Part shown: positions 8,665 through 15,990 of the stretch, piece after piece
Numbering within the stretch: position 1 is the first letter of the stretch
Layout: each line of letters begins with the position of its first letter
Source of the DNA: VXYL01 sp965200375
Lineage (GTDB): Bacteria > Pseudomonadota > Gammaproteobacteria > Pseudomonadales > Azotimanducaceae
Assembly: GCA_965200375.1 (NCBI GenBank)
Contig: OZ241353.1
Coordinates: 1,860,001 to 1,924,000, forward strand
Reading direction: 5' to 3'
DNA: 64,000 nucleotides
Notes under the pieces: generated by a model
Databases searched by the model: none
Seen by the model: the letters and a program-made list of their open reading frames with translations, nothing else
Told to the model about the DNA's origin: nothing
Made by a program: the position numbers and the translations under genes

Positions 8665-11058
8665 ATGCTGGAGAAAACGGCCCTGGGCGGCGTCGGCACC
8701 GTGCTGGCGCTTGCCAGCGGGGCAGCCCTCGGCGAGCAGGCGGCCGAGACGGACACCGCGGCGCTTGAAGAGATCGTCGTCACGGCGCAGCGCCGCGAGC
8801 AGAACGTGCTGGACGTGCCGCTGGCCGTCAGCGCGTTCAACGACGCCGCCATCGAGGCGCTCGGCATCTCGTCGTTTCGGGATCTGGAAGTGCTCATCCC
8901 CTCCACCACCTTCGGTTTCGACAATCCGGTGACCATTCGCGGCGTCGGCCAGCAGGCGTGGCGGGACTCGTCCGCCGAGGTGGGCGTGGCCACCTACCAG
9001 AACGGCTTGTTCTACAACGAAAACTACGGGCTCCTGGAATCCAGCATGTTCGATCTGGAACGGGTGGAGGTGCTGCGCGGGCCCCAAGGCACGCTGTACG
9101 GCCGCAACGCGATGGGCGGGGCGCTCAATCTCATCAACAAGAAGCCGGAGCGGCGCTTCGGCGGCGAACTGCTCGCGGAGCTCACCACCTTCAATGGCCG
9201 ACGTCTGAACGCCGCGGTGACCGGGCCGATCAACGACGCGCTGAGCTTCCGCCTGACCCTTGGCTACACCCAGCGCGACGGCACTGCCGAGAACGTCGGC
9301 AGCGCCCCGGATGCCGGACGGCTGGACAACGTCTTCGTTTCGCCGCAGCTGCGGCTGCAAACGGAGCGCGTGGACCTGAACGTGCGCTACGCCCGCTACG
9401 ATGCGGACGAAGGCCACATCGATCAGATCTTCTTTTCCCAGCCGGACACCACCATGCCCGTCTTCGTGGGCCGCGCCGGCGGCGAAGGCGCCCCGAACAC
9501 CCACTACCGCTACGCCACGCCGGCGCCTTCAGCGACCCTGTTCGGCCCGGCGCGCTACACGGAGAGCGTCGGCGAAATCAAGCGCAAGGCCGTGGACCAC
9601 AACCGCCGCAACGACCGCACCATTGAACGCGACGTGCTGAACGTGCATGCCGTGGTGCGCCTGAGCGACGCTTGGACACTGCGCTACATCGGCGGCGCTT
9701 CGGATTCCAACACCTTCTACTGGCAGGATTCGGACTTCACCAGCCGCGTTGCCAGCGCCGACGATCCGTTCGTCTCCGCGGACGCTGGCGTGTTCTTCCG
9801 GGACGGCCAGGCCCACCTTGCCTTTCCCAAGGAGATCCGCTCCCACGAGCTGCATCTCTACGGCGAGGTCGGAAACGCCACGGCGTTGTTCGGCCTGTAC
9901 CAGTTCAACGAAGTCAGTCCGTTTCGGCTGCGAACCTGGGAGTTCGCCAACCCGTTCCTGGTGCTGTTCGTGCGCGGCTGCGACGGCACGGCACCCATCT
10001 CCCGGGAGTGCGCCCGCAACTTCGTCTGGAACATCGACGCCGAGGTGGACTCCGTGGCCGCGTTCGCCAACGTGGACGTGGACTTGAACCCGCGTTGGGC
10101 CGTCTCCGCCGGCGTACGCTACAGCGAAGACGACAAGAGCCAGTCCCGCAACGAGTTCACCATCGGCACGTTCGGCGACTTCTCCTTCTCCGAGGAAGCG
10201 GCCGCACGCACCTACAGCGGCTGGATGGGACATCTGACCGCCGAATTCCGGCCCCAGGACGGGCACCTGCTGCACGTTCGCTACGCCCGGGCGTTCCGCG
10301 CCGGGGGCTTCAACAGCTTCACCTTCGGCGAGACGGAACGCACCTACGGCGGCGAGACCATGGACGCCTACGAAGCCGGCTACAAGGGCGCCACGGCGGA
10401 CGGCCGCCTGCAGCTTTCGGTGAACGGCTACCTCTACGACTACGGCGACTACCAGCAGGCGCTCTCCTACCGCGAGATCATCGACGGCACTGCGGTGGAC
10501 GTGTCGGACTGGAAGAACATCGACGGCTCGCGGCTCCTGGGCCTGGAGGTGGAAGGCCAGTGGGTGCTGTCGCCGCGAGTGCGGCTGATCGGCATGGCGG
10601 CGTTCACGGATTCCTCCCTCGGCAGCCTGCTCGCCTTCAACGCCACCAACCCCGATCAGCAATGGGTGCTGAACGAAGCAGGCGGGGACTCGCCGGCGAA
10701 TCCCGTGAACCTGAAAGGCAATCCCTTTCCGACGCTGCCGAAGGTGCAGTTCTCCGCCAGCCTGGTGGCAACGCGGGGCCCGTTCGAGCTGGTGACGACG
10801 GCGAGCTGGATCGGCGACCGGGCAGGTTCCATCTGGAACATCCCCTTGGACGAGATGCCCGCCTACGGCCGCTGGGACGCGCGCCTGGGCTGGCAGTCCC
10901 AGGACTCTCGCCTGCGGGTGACCGGTTTCGTGGACAACATCCTGGACCGCTACGGCGTCACCGAGAACGAGGCCCGAGGCTGGGACGAGGACTTCATCCG
11001 CGAAGGACAGCTCACGGACGGGCGCATCGCCGGCCTCGAGGTGCGGTTCGGATTCTGA
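8665..11058 (+). CDS. TonB-dependent outer membrane receptor
   Basis: This 797-residue protein has a signal peptide, a plug domain that opens with EEIVVTAQRREQNV, and a beta-barrel with many alternating aromatic residues ending in EVRFGF, the usual C-terminal phenylalanine for barrel insertion. It should take up a bulky ligand across the outer membrane using TonB energy. The ATG at 8665 is preferred over a TTG six bases upstream because it lies 8-9 bases from the GGAGGAG ribosome-binding site at 8650-8656. The stop overlaps the start of the PhyH-HEAT gene (TGATG), so the two are coupled. The ligand is unknown. The plug is typical of the large receptor family in marine gammaproteobacteria, which covers siderophores, steroids and polysaccharides. 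Confidence 0.94.
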   Translation: MLEKTALGGVGTVLALASGAALGEQAAETDTAALEEIVVTAQRREQNVLDVPLAVSAFNDAAIEALGISSFRDLEVLIPSTTFGFDNPVTIRGVGQQAWRDSSAEVGVATYQNGLFYNENYGLLESSMFDLERVEVLRGPQGTLYGRNAMGGALNLINKKPERRFGGELLAELTTFNGRRLNAAVTGPINDALSFRLTLGYTQRDGTAENVGSAPDAGRLDNVFVSPQLRLQTERVDLNVRYARYDADEGHIDQIFFSQPDTTMPVFVGRAGGEGAPNTHYRYATPAPSATLFGPARYTESVGEIKRKAVDHNRRNDRTIERDVLNVHAVVRLSDAWTLRYIGGASDSNTFYWQDSDFTSRVASADDPFVSADAGVFFRDGQAHLAFPKEIRSHELHLYGEVGNATALFGLYQFNEVSPFRLRTWEFANPFLVLFVRGCDGTAPISRECARNFVWNIDAEVDSVAAFANVDVDLNPRWAVSAGVRYSEDDKSQSRNEFTIGTFGDFSFSEEAAARTYSGWMGHLTAEFRPQDGHLLHVRYARAFRAGGFNSFTFGETERTYGGETMDAYEAGYKGATADGRLQLSVNGYLYDYGDYQQALSYREIIDGTAVDVSDWKNIDGSRLLGLEVEGQWVLSPRVRLIGMAAFTDSSLGSLLAFNATNPDQQWVLNEAGGDSPANPVNLKGNPFPTLPKVQFSASLVATRGPFELVTTASWIGDRAGSIWNIPLDEMPAYGRWDARLGWQSQDSRLRVTGFVDNILDRYGVTENEARGWDEDFIREGQLTDGRIAGLEVRFGF

Positions 11059-12734
11059 TGCCGGCCGCGCCGTCCGCCAGGGCGTCGGCGCTGCCGGGGC
11101 GCCCCCCGTCCGTCGTCCACACGAGCGCCGCCGCGCCGCTGGCCGACGAGCAAGTCCGGCGCTACGTGGCCGATGGCTTCGTGGTGCTCGATTCCGGCCT
11201 TGACGCCGGCTTCCACGCCGCAGTGGCGGACGAGCTGCGCTACTGCATGAAGCACGAGCGACCGCTGCCCGGCGACAACCTGCTGCCGCGCATACCCGCG
11301 CTCGGGGAGCTCCTGGCGGCGCCGCCGGTGCATGGCGCGGTGGCCAGCGTGCTCGGCCCGGCCTTCGCTTGGGCGCCGCACCGCTTCCCCCACAACAGCG
11401 AGCCGCTGGCGGACCCGCCGGCGCGCTTCGACCCTTTCGAGAACGGCGCGCGCATGGGCGAAGGTTCCCTCGCCGCCTCCGGCTGGCACCAGGACGGGCA
11501 CTCCCGGGCCGGGCGGGTCCGCTGGCACACGTTCCGGGCCGCCAACCTGTTCTACTTCCCCCACGAGACGCCGCTGGCGATGGGGCCGACGCGCCTCCTG
11601 GCCGGCACCCACCTGTACGCCAACCTGCACGGCATCAAGCGGGAGCAGGTGTTCATGGAGGCGATGCCGGCTGGCACGGTGGTGCTGGCGGACTTCGACG
11701 TCGCCCACGCCGGGGCGCCCAACCGCACCGCCGACAGCCGCTACATGCTGAAGTTCGTGGCCCTGCGGCAGCAGAACCCCACGGCGCCGAGCTGGGACAG
11801 CCAAGCCAGTGGGTGGCGCCCGCCGGACCGCCTGCGTACGCCGCACGACGTGCCGCTGGCGTGGCGCTCTCTGTGGAACTGGCTGCGCGGCGCGCCCCGG
11901 GGCGAAGGCATCCTGGCACGGGCCGCAGGCGGCGATGCGCCGCAGCTCGCCAAGGCGCTGCGAACAGCGGATCAGCAGCAGCGTCTGGCGGCGCTATACG
12001 GTCTTGCGGCCCTCGGCGAACCGGCCGTCGACGCGCTGGTTGCCATGCTGCTCGACGCCGCTGGCAAGGGCCGCCACGTTTCGCCGCCGCCGACCGACCC
12101 GGCGTTCTACGGCATGGCGAAGGATCCCCGGGAGCGGCGTTTCACCAATCGCCAGTGCGTGCCGGAAGACGCGGCCGTGGCCCTCGGCGCCATCGGCGAA
12201 CCGGCGGCGCCGAGGCTGCTGGAGCTCCTCCGCCACGAAGACGCCTGGGTGCGCATCAACGCCGCCTACGCGCTGGGCGAAACGGGCGCCCCGGCCGCTG
12301 ATCTGGCGGACGCCATTGGGGAACTCCTGGACGACTCGGCGGATTCCGTGGTGCGCGCCGCCCTGGACGCGCTTTGCGCCCTGCCGACCTTCGGCGCCGG
12401 GACGGTGGCGCGGATCCATCGCCTGCTGACGACCGACGTGGCTGCCTGGCAGACGCCGGCGATGGGCGAGCACTGGCACGTGCAGGATCAAGTGCGCTAC
12501 GCGGCCTGCTGGGCGCTGGTGGCCCGGGCCTCGGGCGAGGACGCGCCGACGGGCTTGGAGGCGGCCCTGCGGGCCGCCCTGGACGACCACACCGGCTACG
12601 TGCCGGCCACCGCCTGCGAAGGGCTGCTGCGGCTTGGCACTCCGACGGCCCTGGCCGCCGCCGTGCGCCACTTGCAGAACCGCCGCTGGGATACGCTGCA
12701 CCACCGCTTCGCCCGCGCCAAGGCTGCGAATTAG
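11058..12734 (+). CDS. PhyH-type Fe(II)/2-oxoglutarate dioxygenase fused to HEAT-like repeats
   Basis: Residues about 30-245 match phytanoyl-CoA dioxygenase-like enzymes. The iron ligands are visible as His144 and Asp146 in WHQDGH and His217 in DVAHAG, with Arg223 or Arg228 positioned to bind 2-oxoglutarate. Residues about 300-555 carry alpha-helical HEAT or PBS-lyase-like repeats, for example ALGEPAVDALVAML and AIGEPAAPRLLELL followed by WVRINAAYALGETG. The 558-residue length is roughly double that of a stand-alone PhyH enzyme. The ATG overlaps the receptor's stop codon, so both products are probably made together and the enzyme may hydroxylate an imported ligand; that link is inference. No signal peptide is obvious, so a cytoplasmic location is likely. 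Confidence 0.85.
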   Translation: MPAAPSARASALPGRPPSVVHTSAAAPLADEQVRRYVADGFVVLDSGLDAGFHAAVADELRYCMKHERPLPGDNLLPRIPALGELLAAPPVHGAVASVLGPAFAWAPHRFPHNSEPLADPPARFDPFENGARMGEGSLAASGWHQDGHSRAGRVRWHTFRAANLFYFPHETPLAMGPTRLLAGTHLYANLHGIKREQVFMEAMPAGTVVLADFDVAHAGAPNRTADSRYMLKFVALRQQNPTAPSWDSQASGWRPPDRLRTPHDVPLAWRSLWNWLRGAPRGEGILARAAGGDAPQLAKALRTADQQQRLAALYGLAALGEPAVDALVAMLLDAAGKGRHVSPPPTDPAFYGMAKDPRERRFTNRQCVPEDAAVALGAIGEPAAPRLLELLRHEDAWVRINAAYALGETGAPAADLADAIGELLDDSADSVVRAALDALCALPTFGAGTVARIHRLLTTDVAAWQTPAMGEHWHVQDQVRYAACWALVARASGEDAPTGLEAALRAALDDHTGYVPATACEGLLRLGTPTALAAAVRHLQNRRWDTLHHRFARAKAAN

Positions 12735-12915
12735 TGCTTCGGGCGGCTCGTGTGCGGAGACACCCACGATGACGAACCGTAGCGCCCGCCGCAAGGCTGC
12801 TCCGCGAAAAAACGGTCTCGCCCTCCGCCATGCTCGTGCCCTCCGGCAGCGCCACGCTCCATGTGCGGATGATCCGGCGTCCGATCGCCGTTGGCGTTCC
12901 CTTCTCGAACTCGGC

Positions 12916-13302
12916 TCAGCCGAACAGCCAGCCGTGCAGCAGCCGGCCGGGCGCTAGGGCGAAGGCGCCGGCGATGAGAATGCCGCCGAGGTAGAGGCCC
13001 AGCATGGTGCCCCGGTGGGTGCGGACATTCCCCACGCGAATGGCCACCACCGCCACCGGGATGGAGACAAGCGCCAGTACGCTGAACAGGTGGATGATGC
13101 CGAAGTGGTTCAGCACCGTGGGGCCCACCAGCGCCTGGCATCGCCAGGGTGACCGCCCCGGTAGCCAGCATGAGCGTCGCGTAGACGCGGCCAAGGAGCT
13201 TGTGATGCGGCGTGCCTTTGCGGCGCAGGAGCAGCCAGCCGCCAATGAGCAGGCAAGGCACCACGGTGGCGAGGTGGATGTGGTCAGGGCGAGGCAGTTC
13301 AC
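12916..13302 (-). pseudogene. Frameshifted DUF2306-family membrane protein
   Basis: Two reading frames together match small DUF2306 membrane proteins. The N-terminal part reads PDHIHLATVVPCLLIGGWLL followed by RRKGTPHHKLLGRVYATLML, then shifts near 13135. The C-terminal part reads LNHFGIIHLFSVLALVSIPV and ends TMLGLYLGGILIAGAFALAP then GRLLHGWLFG. The joined protein would have four membrane helices. No credible start codon is seen before the N-terminal part, so a second lesion or a rare start is possible. The function of the family is unknown. It sits 41 bp downstream of the 13344 crotonase gene on the same strand. The 12735-12915 gap beyond it contains no gene I can support. Confidence 0.6.
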
Positions 13303-13343
13303 CGTCGCCTCCCCGGCAGCATTGGCGAAGCGGTGCGTCGGCG

Positions 13344-14132
13344 CTACCGGCCGGCGAAGTTGCCGAGGCGCCGTTCCGCCACCGCCCGCACCCCCTCGGC
13401 GTGGTCTTCGGTGCGGCTCAGCCGCGCCTGTTCGCGGTTCTCGTGGTCCGTGGCCGCCTGCACCGCGTCCGCGAGGCCCTGGCGCATCGTGGCCCGCACC
13501 GAGAGCAGCGCCAGCGGAGCGTTCTCGGCGATCTCCGCCGCCAAGGCCGCGGCCTCGGCGCGCACCCGGTCCCGAGTCGTCAGCACATCAGCCAGGCCCC
13601 AGCGCTGCGCCGTCTCGCCGCCGATGCGCCGGCCGGTAAGAAACAGCAGGCTGGCCCGCTGGGCGCCGACGATGCGCGGCAGCGTGTGCGTCAGGCCGAA
13701 GCCCGGATGGATGCCGAGCCTGGCGAAGTTGGCGCTGAACCGCGCCTCCGGGCAGGCGACCCGGAAGTCCGCCATGGCGGCGAGGCCCAAGCCCCCGCCC
13801 ACCGCGGCGCCCTGCACCGCAGCCACCACCGGCTTCTTGGCGGCGAACAGGCGCACCGCGGCACTGTACAGCGGGTTGCGGCCGGCGGCCCGTTCGCGCT
13901 GCTCGTTCGCGCTGCGCGCCGTGGCGAAGTTGTTGCCGGCGCAGAAGTGCTTGCCTTGGGAGCACAGCACGAGCGCGCGGCAAACGTCGTCCCCATCCAG
14001 ATCCTCGAACGCCGTGGCGAGGGCAGCGACCAGGTCCACGTCGAAGAAGTTGTTGGGCGGGCGTTGAATCTCCACCACCGCCACATGGCCGTCGCGGCGG
14101 ACGTCTATGTCCAAATAGGTCGAAGACGCCAC
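13344..14132 (-). CDS. Crotonase-fold protein lacking both catalytic glutamates
   Basis: This protein of 262 residues (GTG start at 14132) has the enoyl-CoA hydratase/isomerase fold. The oxyanion-hole stretches are GKHFCAGNNFA and AAVGGGLGLA, with the conserved LPRIVG. The positions of the two catalytic glutamates hold Gly116 (GGGLGLA) and Phe136 (ANFARLG), so classical hydration is unlikely. Related enzymes with changed active sites act as isomerases, hydrolases or carboxylyases on acyl-CoA. The frame stays open further upstream, but that part falls in the partial dispersed repeat at 14134-14196, so a later start was chosen. DUF4143 lies 75 bp upstream on the same strand. Confidence 0.82.
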   Translation of the reverse strand: MASSTYLDIDVRRDGHVAVVEIQRPPNNFFDVDLVAALATAFEDLDGDDVCRALVLCSQGKHFCAGNNFATARSANEQRERAAGRNPLYSAAVRLFAAKKPVVAAVQGAAVGGGLGLAAMADFRVACPEARFSANFARLGIHPGFGLTHTLPRIVGAQRASLLFLTGRRIGGETAQRWGLADVLTTRDRVRAEAAALAAEIAENAPLALLSVRATMRQGLADAVQAATDHENREQARLSRTEDHAEGVRAVAERRLGNFAGR

Positions 14133-14133
14133 T

Positions 14134-14196
14134 GCAATCGGATTGGCCGCCACCAGAGCTTGGAACAATACTCCGGACTGCGCCCGTGCCGCTACG
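14134..14196. repeat. Partial, rearranged copy of the ~78-bp dispersed repeat
   Basis: This gap holds the two blocks of the repeat seen at 20006 and 42656, but in the opposite order. A GCAATCGGATTGGCC block comes first, then TTGGAACAATACTCCGGACT and GCGCCCGTGCCGCT. It lies just after the DUF4143 stop codon on the minus strand. Confidence 0.5.
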
Positions 14197-14206
14197 CCGG
14201 CCCCGT

Positions 14207-15385
14207 TCATGCGCTTCCCACATCTTGGGTCGAACACACCGAAAACACCAGCTCTTCATCCGAGGGGCCGGCCTCTCGCGCACTCCGGCCGCTCCGCCGA
14301 ATCCGATACGGCGTCCGGGCGAGGGGCGTTGCAATGTAGTTGTCGCCCTTGGGATAGCGCTTGCGGAAAGCCGCGATCTGCGCCGGGTTCAGCTTGTCCG
14401 GGTTCACCTTGCACTCCACCAGATCCACGCGGCCTTCGGCGCGACGAACGACGAAATCCACCTCGCGGCGAGCCTTGTCCTGCCAGTAGAGCACATCGTG
14501 CGCCGGGAAGCGCATCAGCAGGGCGTCGAGCACCAGATGCTCCCAGAGCAGGCCGCGATCGTCATCCCGGATGGCGTCCCAGCCGCGCTCGTGGGCCACG
14601 AAGCCGGTGTCGAAGGCGTAGCACTTGGGACGGCTTACGATCTCCTGCTTGCTGCCGCCGGGGCCGCCGTGGAAGGGGCGGAGCAGATGCACGGCGCCGG
14701 CGATCCGCAGCGCCTCCACATGCGCCTTCACGGTCGGTCGGCTCACCTCGGCCAGCGAAGCGAGGGCGCTGACGTCCAGCTGGCCGCCGCTGCGTCGCAG
14801 CAGCAGCCGGAACAGCGTCAGAAAGCCCTCGCGATTGCGAACGCCGAACAACTCGAGGATGTCGCGGGCGTAGAAGCTGTCCACCCACTCGACAAAGAAC
14901 GCCGGGGCCTTGCTTGCTGCCAGCAAGGGTTCCGGCAGGCCGCCGTGGAGCAGGCGGCGGTCCAGGCTGCGTACGCCGAAGGCCGCGCACTCGTGCCACG
15001 GCACCGGGCAGAGATGCACCGCGGTCTTCCGCCCCGTCAGCGAGTCCCGAAACTTGCGGGTGGCGGCGAGCGTGGATGAACCCGTGGCCAGCACCCGGAG
15101 GCCCTGGTACTCGTCGGCGGCGATCTTCAACACCCCGCTCGGGTCCTGAAGACGATGCACCTCGTCCAGGATCACCGTGGCCCTTGGCGGCAAGCCCTCG
15201 TAGAACAGCTCCGGGTCGGCCAGCGCCCGTTGCACGGAGGGCAGGTCGCAGTTCAGGTACGTCGCGTCGCCGAGCATCTTCGCCAGCGTCGTCTTGCCGA
15301 CCCGGCGAACGCCGGAGAGCCAAACCACCGGCCGCCGCTCCCACGCCTCGCGGATGCGTTGCAGCCATAGCGGGCGCTCAACCAT
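14207..15385 (-). CDS. DUF4143-type AAA ATPase
   Basis: This 392-residue protein has an N-terminal P-loop ATPase with Walker A GVRRVGKTT (25-33), Walker B VILDEVHRL (71-79) and sensor-like VLATGSS. A winged-helix-like middle segment follows, then a C-terminal DUF4143 nuclease-like region with REVDFVV near residue 310 and VDLVECKVN, the E/D...ExK pattern of restriction-like folds. The family is widespread and patchily distributed. Its biological role is poorly defined, and it often behaves like accessory DNA. Directly upstream is an inverted repeat with a third half-site, which looks like an autoregulatory operator. The neighbouring RDD gene on the same strand ends inside that operator. Confidence 0.88.
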   Translation of the reverse strand: MVERPLWLQRIREAWERRPVVWLSGVRRVGKTTLAKMLGDATYLNCDLPSVQRALADPELFYEGLPPRATVILDEVHRLQDPSGVLKIAADEYQGLRVLATGSSTLAATRKFRDSLTGRKTAVHLCPVPWHECAAFGVRSLDRRLLHGGLPEPLLAASKAPAFFVEWVDSFYARDILELFGVRNREGFLTLFRLLLRRSGGQLDVSALASLAEVSRPTVKAHVEALRIAGAVHLLRPFHGGPGGSKQEIVSRPKCYAFDTGFVAHERGWDAIRDDDRGLLWEHLVLDALLMRFPAHDVLYWQDKARREVDFVVRRAEGRVDLVECKVNPDKLNPAQIAAFRKRYPKGDNYIATPLARTPYRIRRSGRSAREAGPSDEELVFSVCSTQDVGSA

Positions 15386-15393
15386 GAAGCCTA

Positions 15394-15434
15394 CTTTACA
15401 TCTAGCGCACCAGATGGAAAGTTGACTTTACATC
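15394..15434 (-). promoter_or_regulatory. Operator-like inverted repeat upstream of the DUF4143 ATPase
   Basis: CTTTACATCT (15394-15403) and AGATGGAAAG (15412-15421) form an inverted repeat with 9 of 10 positions matched. A third CTTTACATC half-site follows in direct orientation at 15426-15434. The cluster begins 9 bp upstream of the ATG, so a protein bound here could block initiation. It also overlaps the stop of the RDD gene. Confidence 0.55.
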
Positions 15435-15938
15435 CGGTCGCAGGACGTTTGCACCAGCAGATGCGGCTCGGCTATGCCTCCCGCCCGCGGTGCGCCTCGC
15501 GCGCTTCGGTTCCCGCACCAGGGTGCTGCGCGAGAAGCGGTCCGGCCAGCTGCGGCCTTGGGGGTCCAGCCGCATCCAGAAGAAGCCGAGGCCCAGGGTG
15601 GCGAAGCTCGCGAGGCCAGCGACGAAGCGGCGCAGCGCTTGGGTGGGCGTGAACGGGCCGTCGCTCGAAAGGCGCAGGCGCCAGGCGAGCATGCCGAGGG
15701 TCTGGCCGCGGCGGCACCAGCAGAAGGCGAACAGGGCGTAGGCTTCCAGGAACAGCACGCTCTGCACCCAGGCCCCCGCCACCGCGTCGCCGGTGACGGT
15801 CACCAGAGCGACGATGGTCGTGATCCAGATGGCCAGCAGCAGCAGCGCGTCGTAGATCATGGCGGCGAAGCGTATGCGCAGCGGCGCCGGCGCGGCACCG
15901 TCGGCCGGCTGCGTCCCTGGTGCCTGTCCCGCGGCCAT
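15402..15938 (-). CDS. RDD-family membrane protein
   Basis: This protein of 178 residues begins with RFAAMIYDALLLLAIWI, where the usual Arg-Asp of the RDD motif is partly retained as R...YD. It has three or four membrane helices. GQTLGMLAWRLRL matches the conserved G-T-x-G-K/M stretch of the family, and WPDRFS near the end matches the C-terminal D-R motif. The role is probably in ion or small-molecule transport, but is unproven. The ATG at 15938 is 53 bp from the divergent glcB start, so promoters for both must lie in 15939-15990. The C-terminus runs into the regulatory repeat ahead of DUF4143. Confidence 0.8.
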   Translation of the reverse strand: MAAGQAPGTQPADGAAPAPLRIRFAAMIYDALLLLAIWITTIVALVTVTGDAVAGAWVQSVLFLEAYALFAFCWCRRGQTLGMLAWRLRLSSDGPFTPTQALRRFVAGLASFATLGLGFFWMRLDPQGRSWPDRFSRSTLVREPKRARRTAGGRHSRAASAGANVLRPDVKSTFHLVR

Positions 15939-15990
15939 GTGCAGTAGTATCGCGTCTTTTTTCGCCCCGCCGCTGCTGGGAGGGAGAGGA

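Noticed and set aside
3742..15385. Defence island made of the nucleotidyltransferase, DUF4143 ATPase and DUF3800 genes
   Set aside because: The genes are scattered among metabolic genes, two are broken, and no recognised defence system is present.
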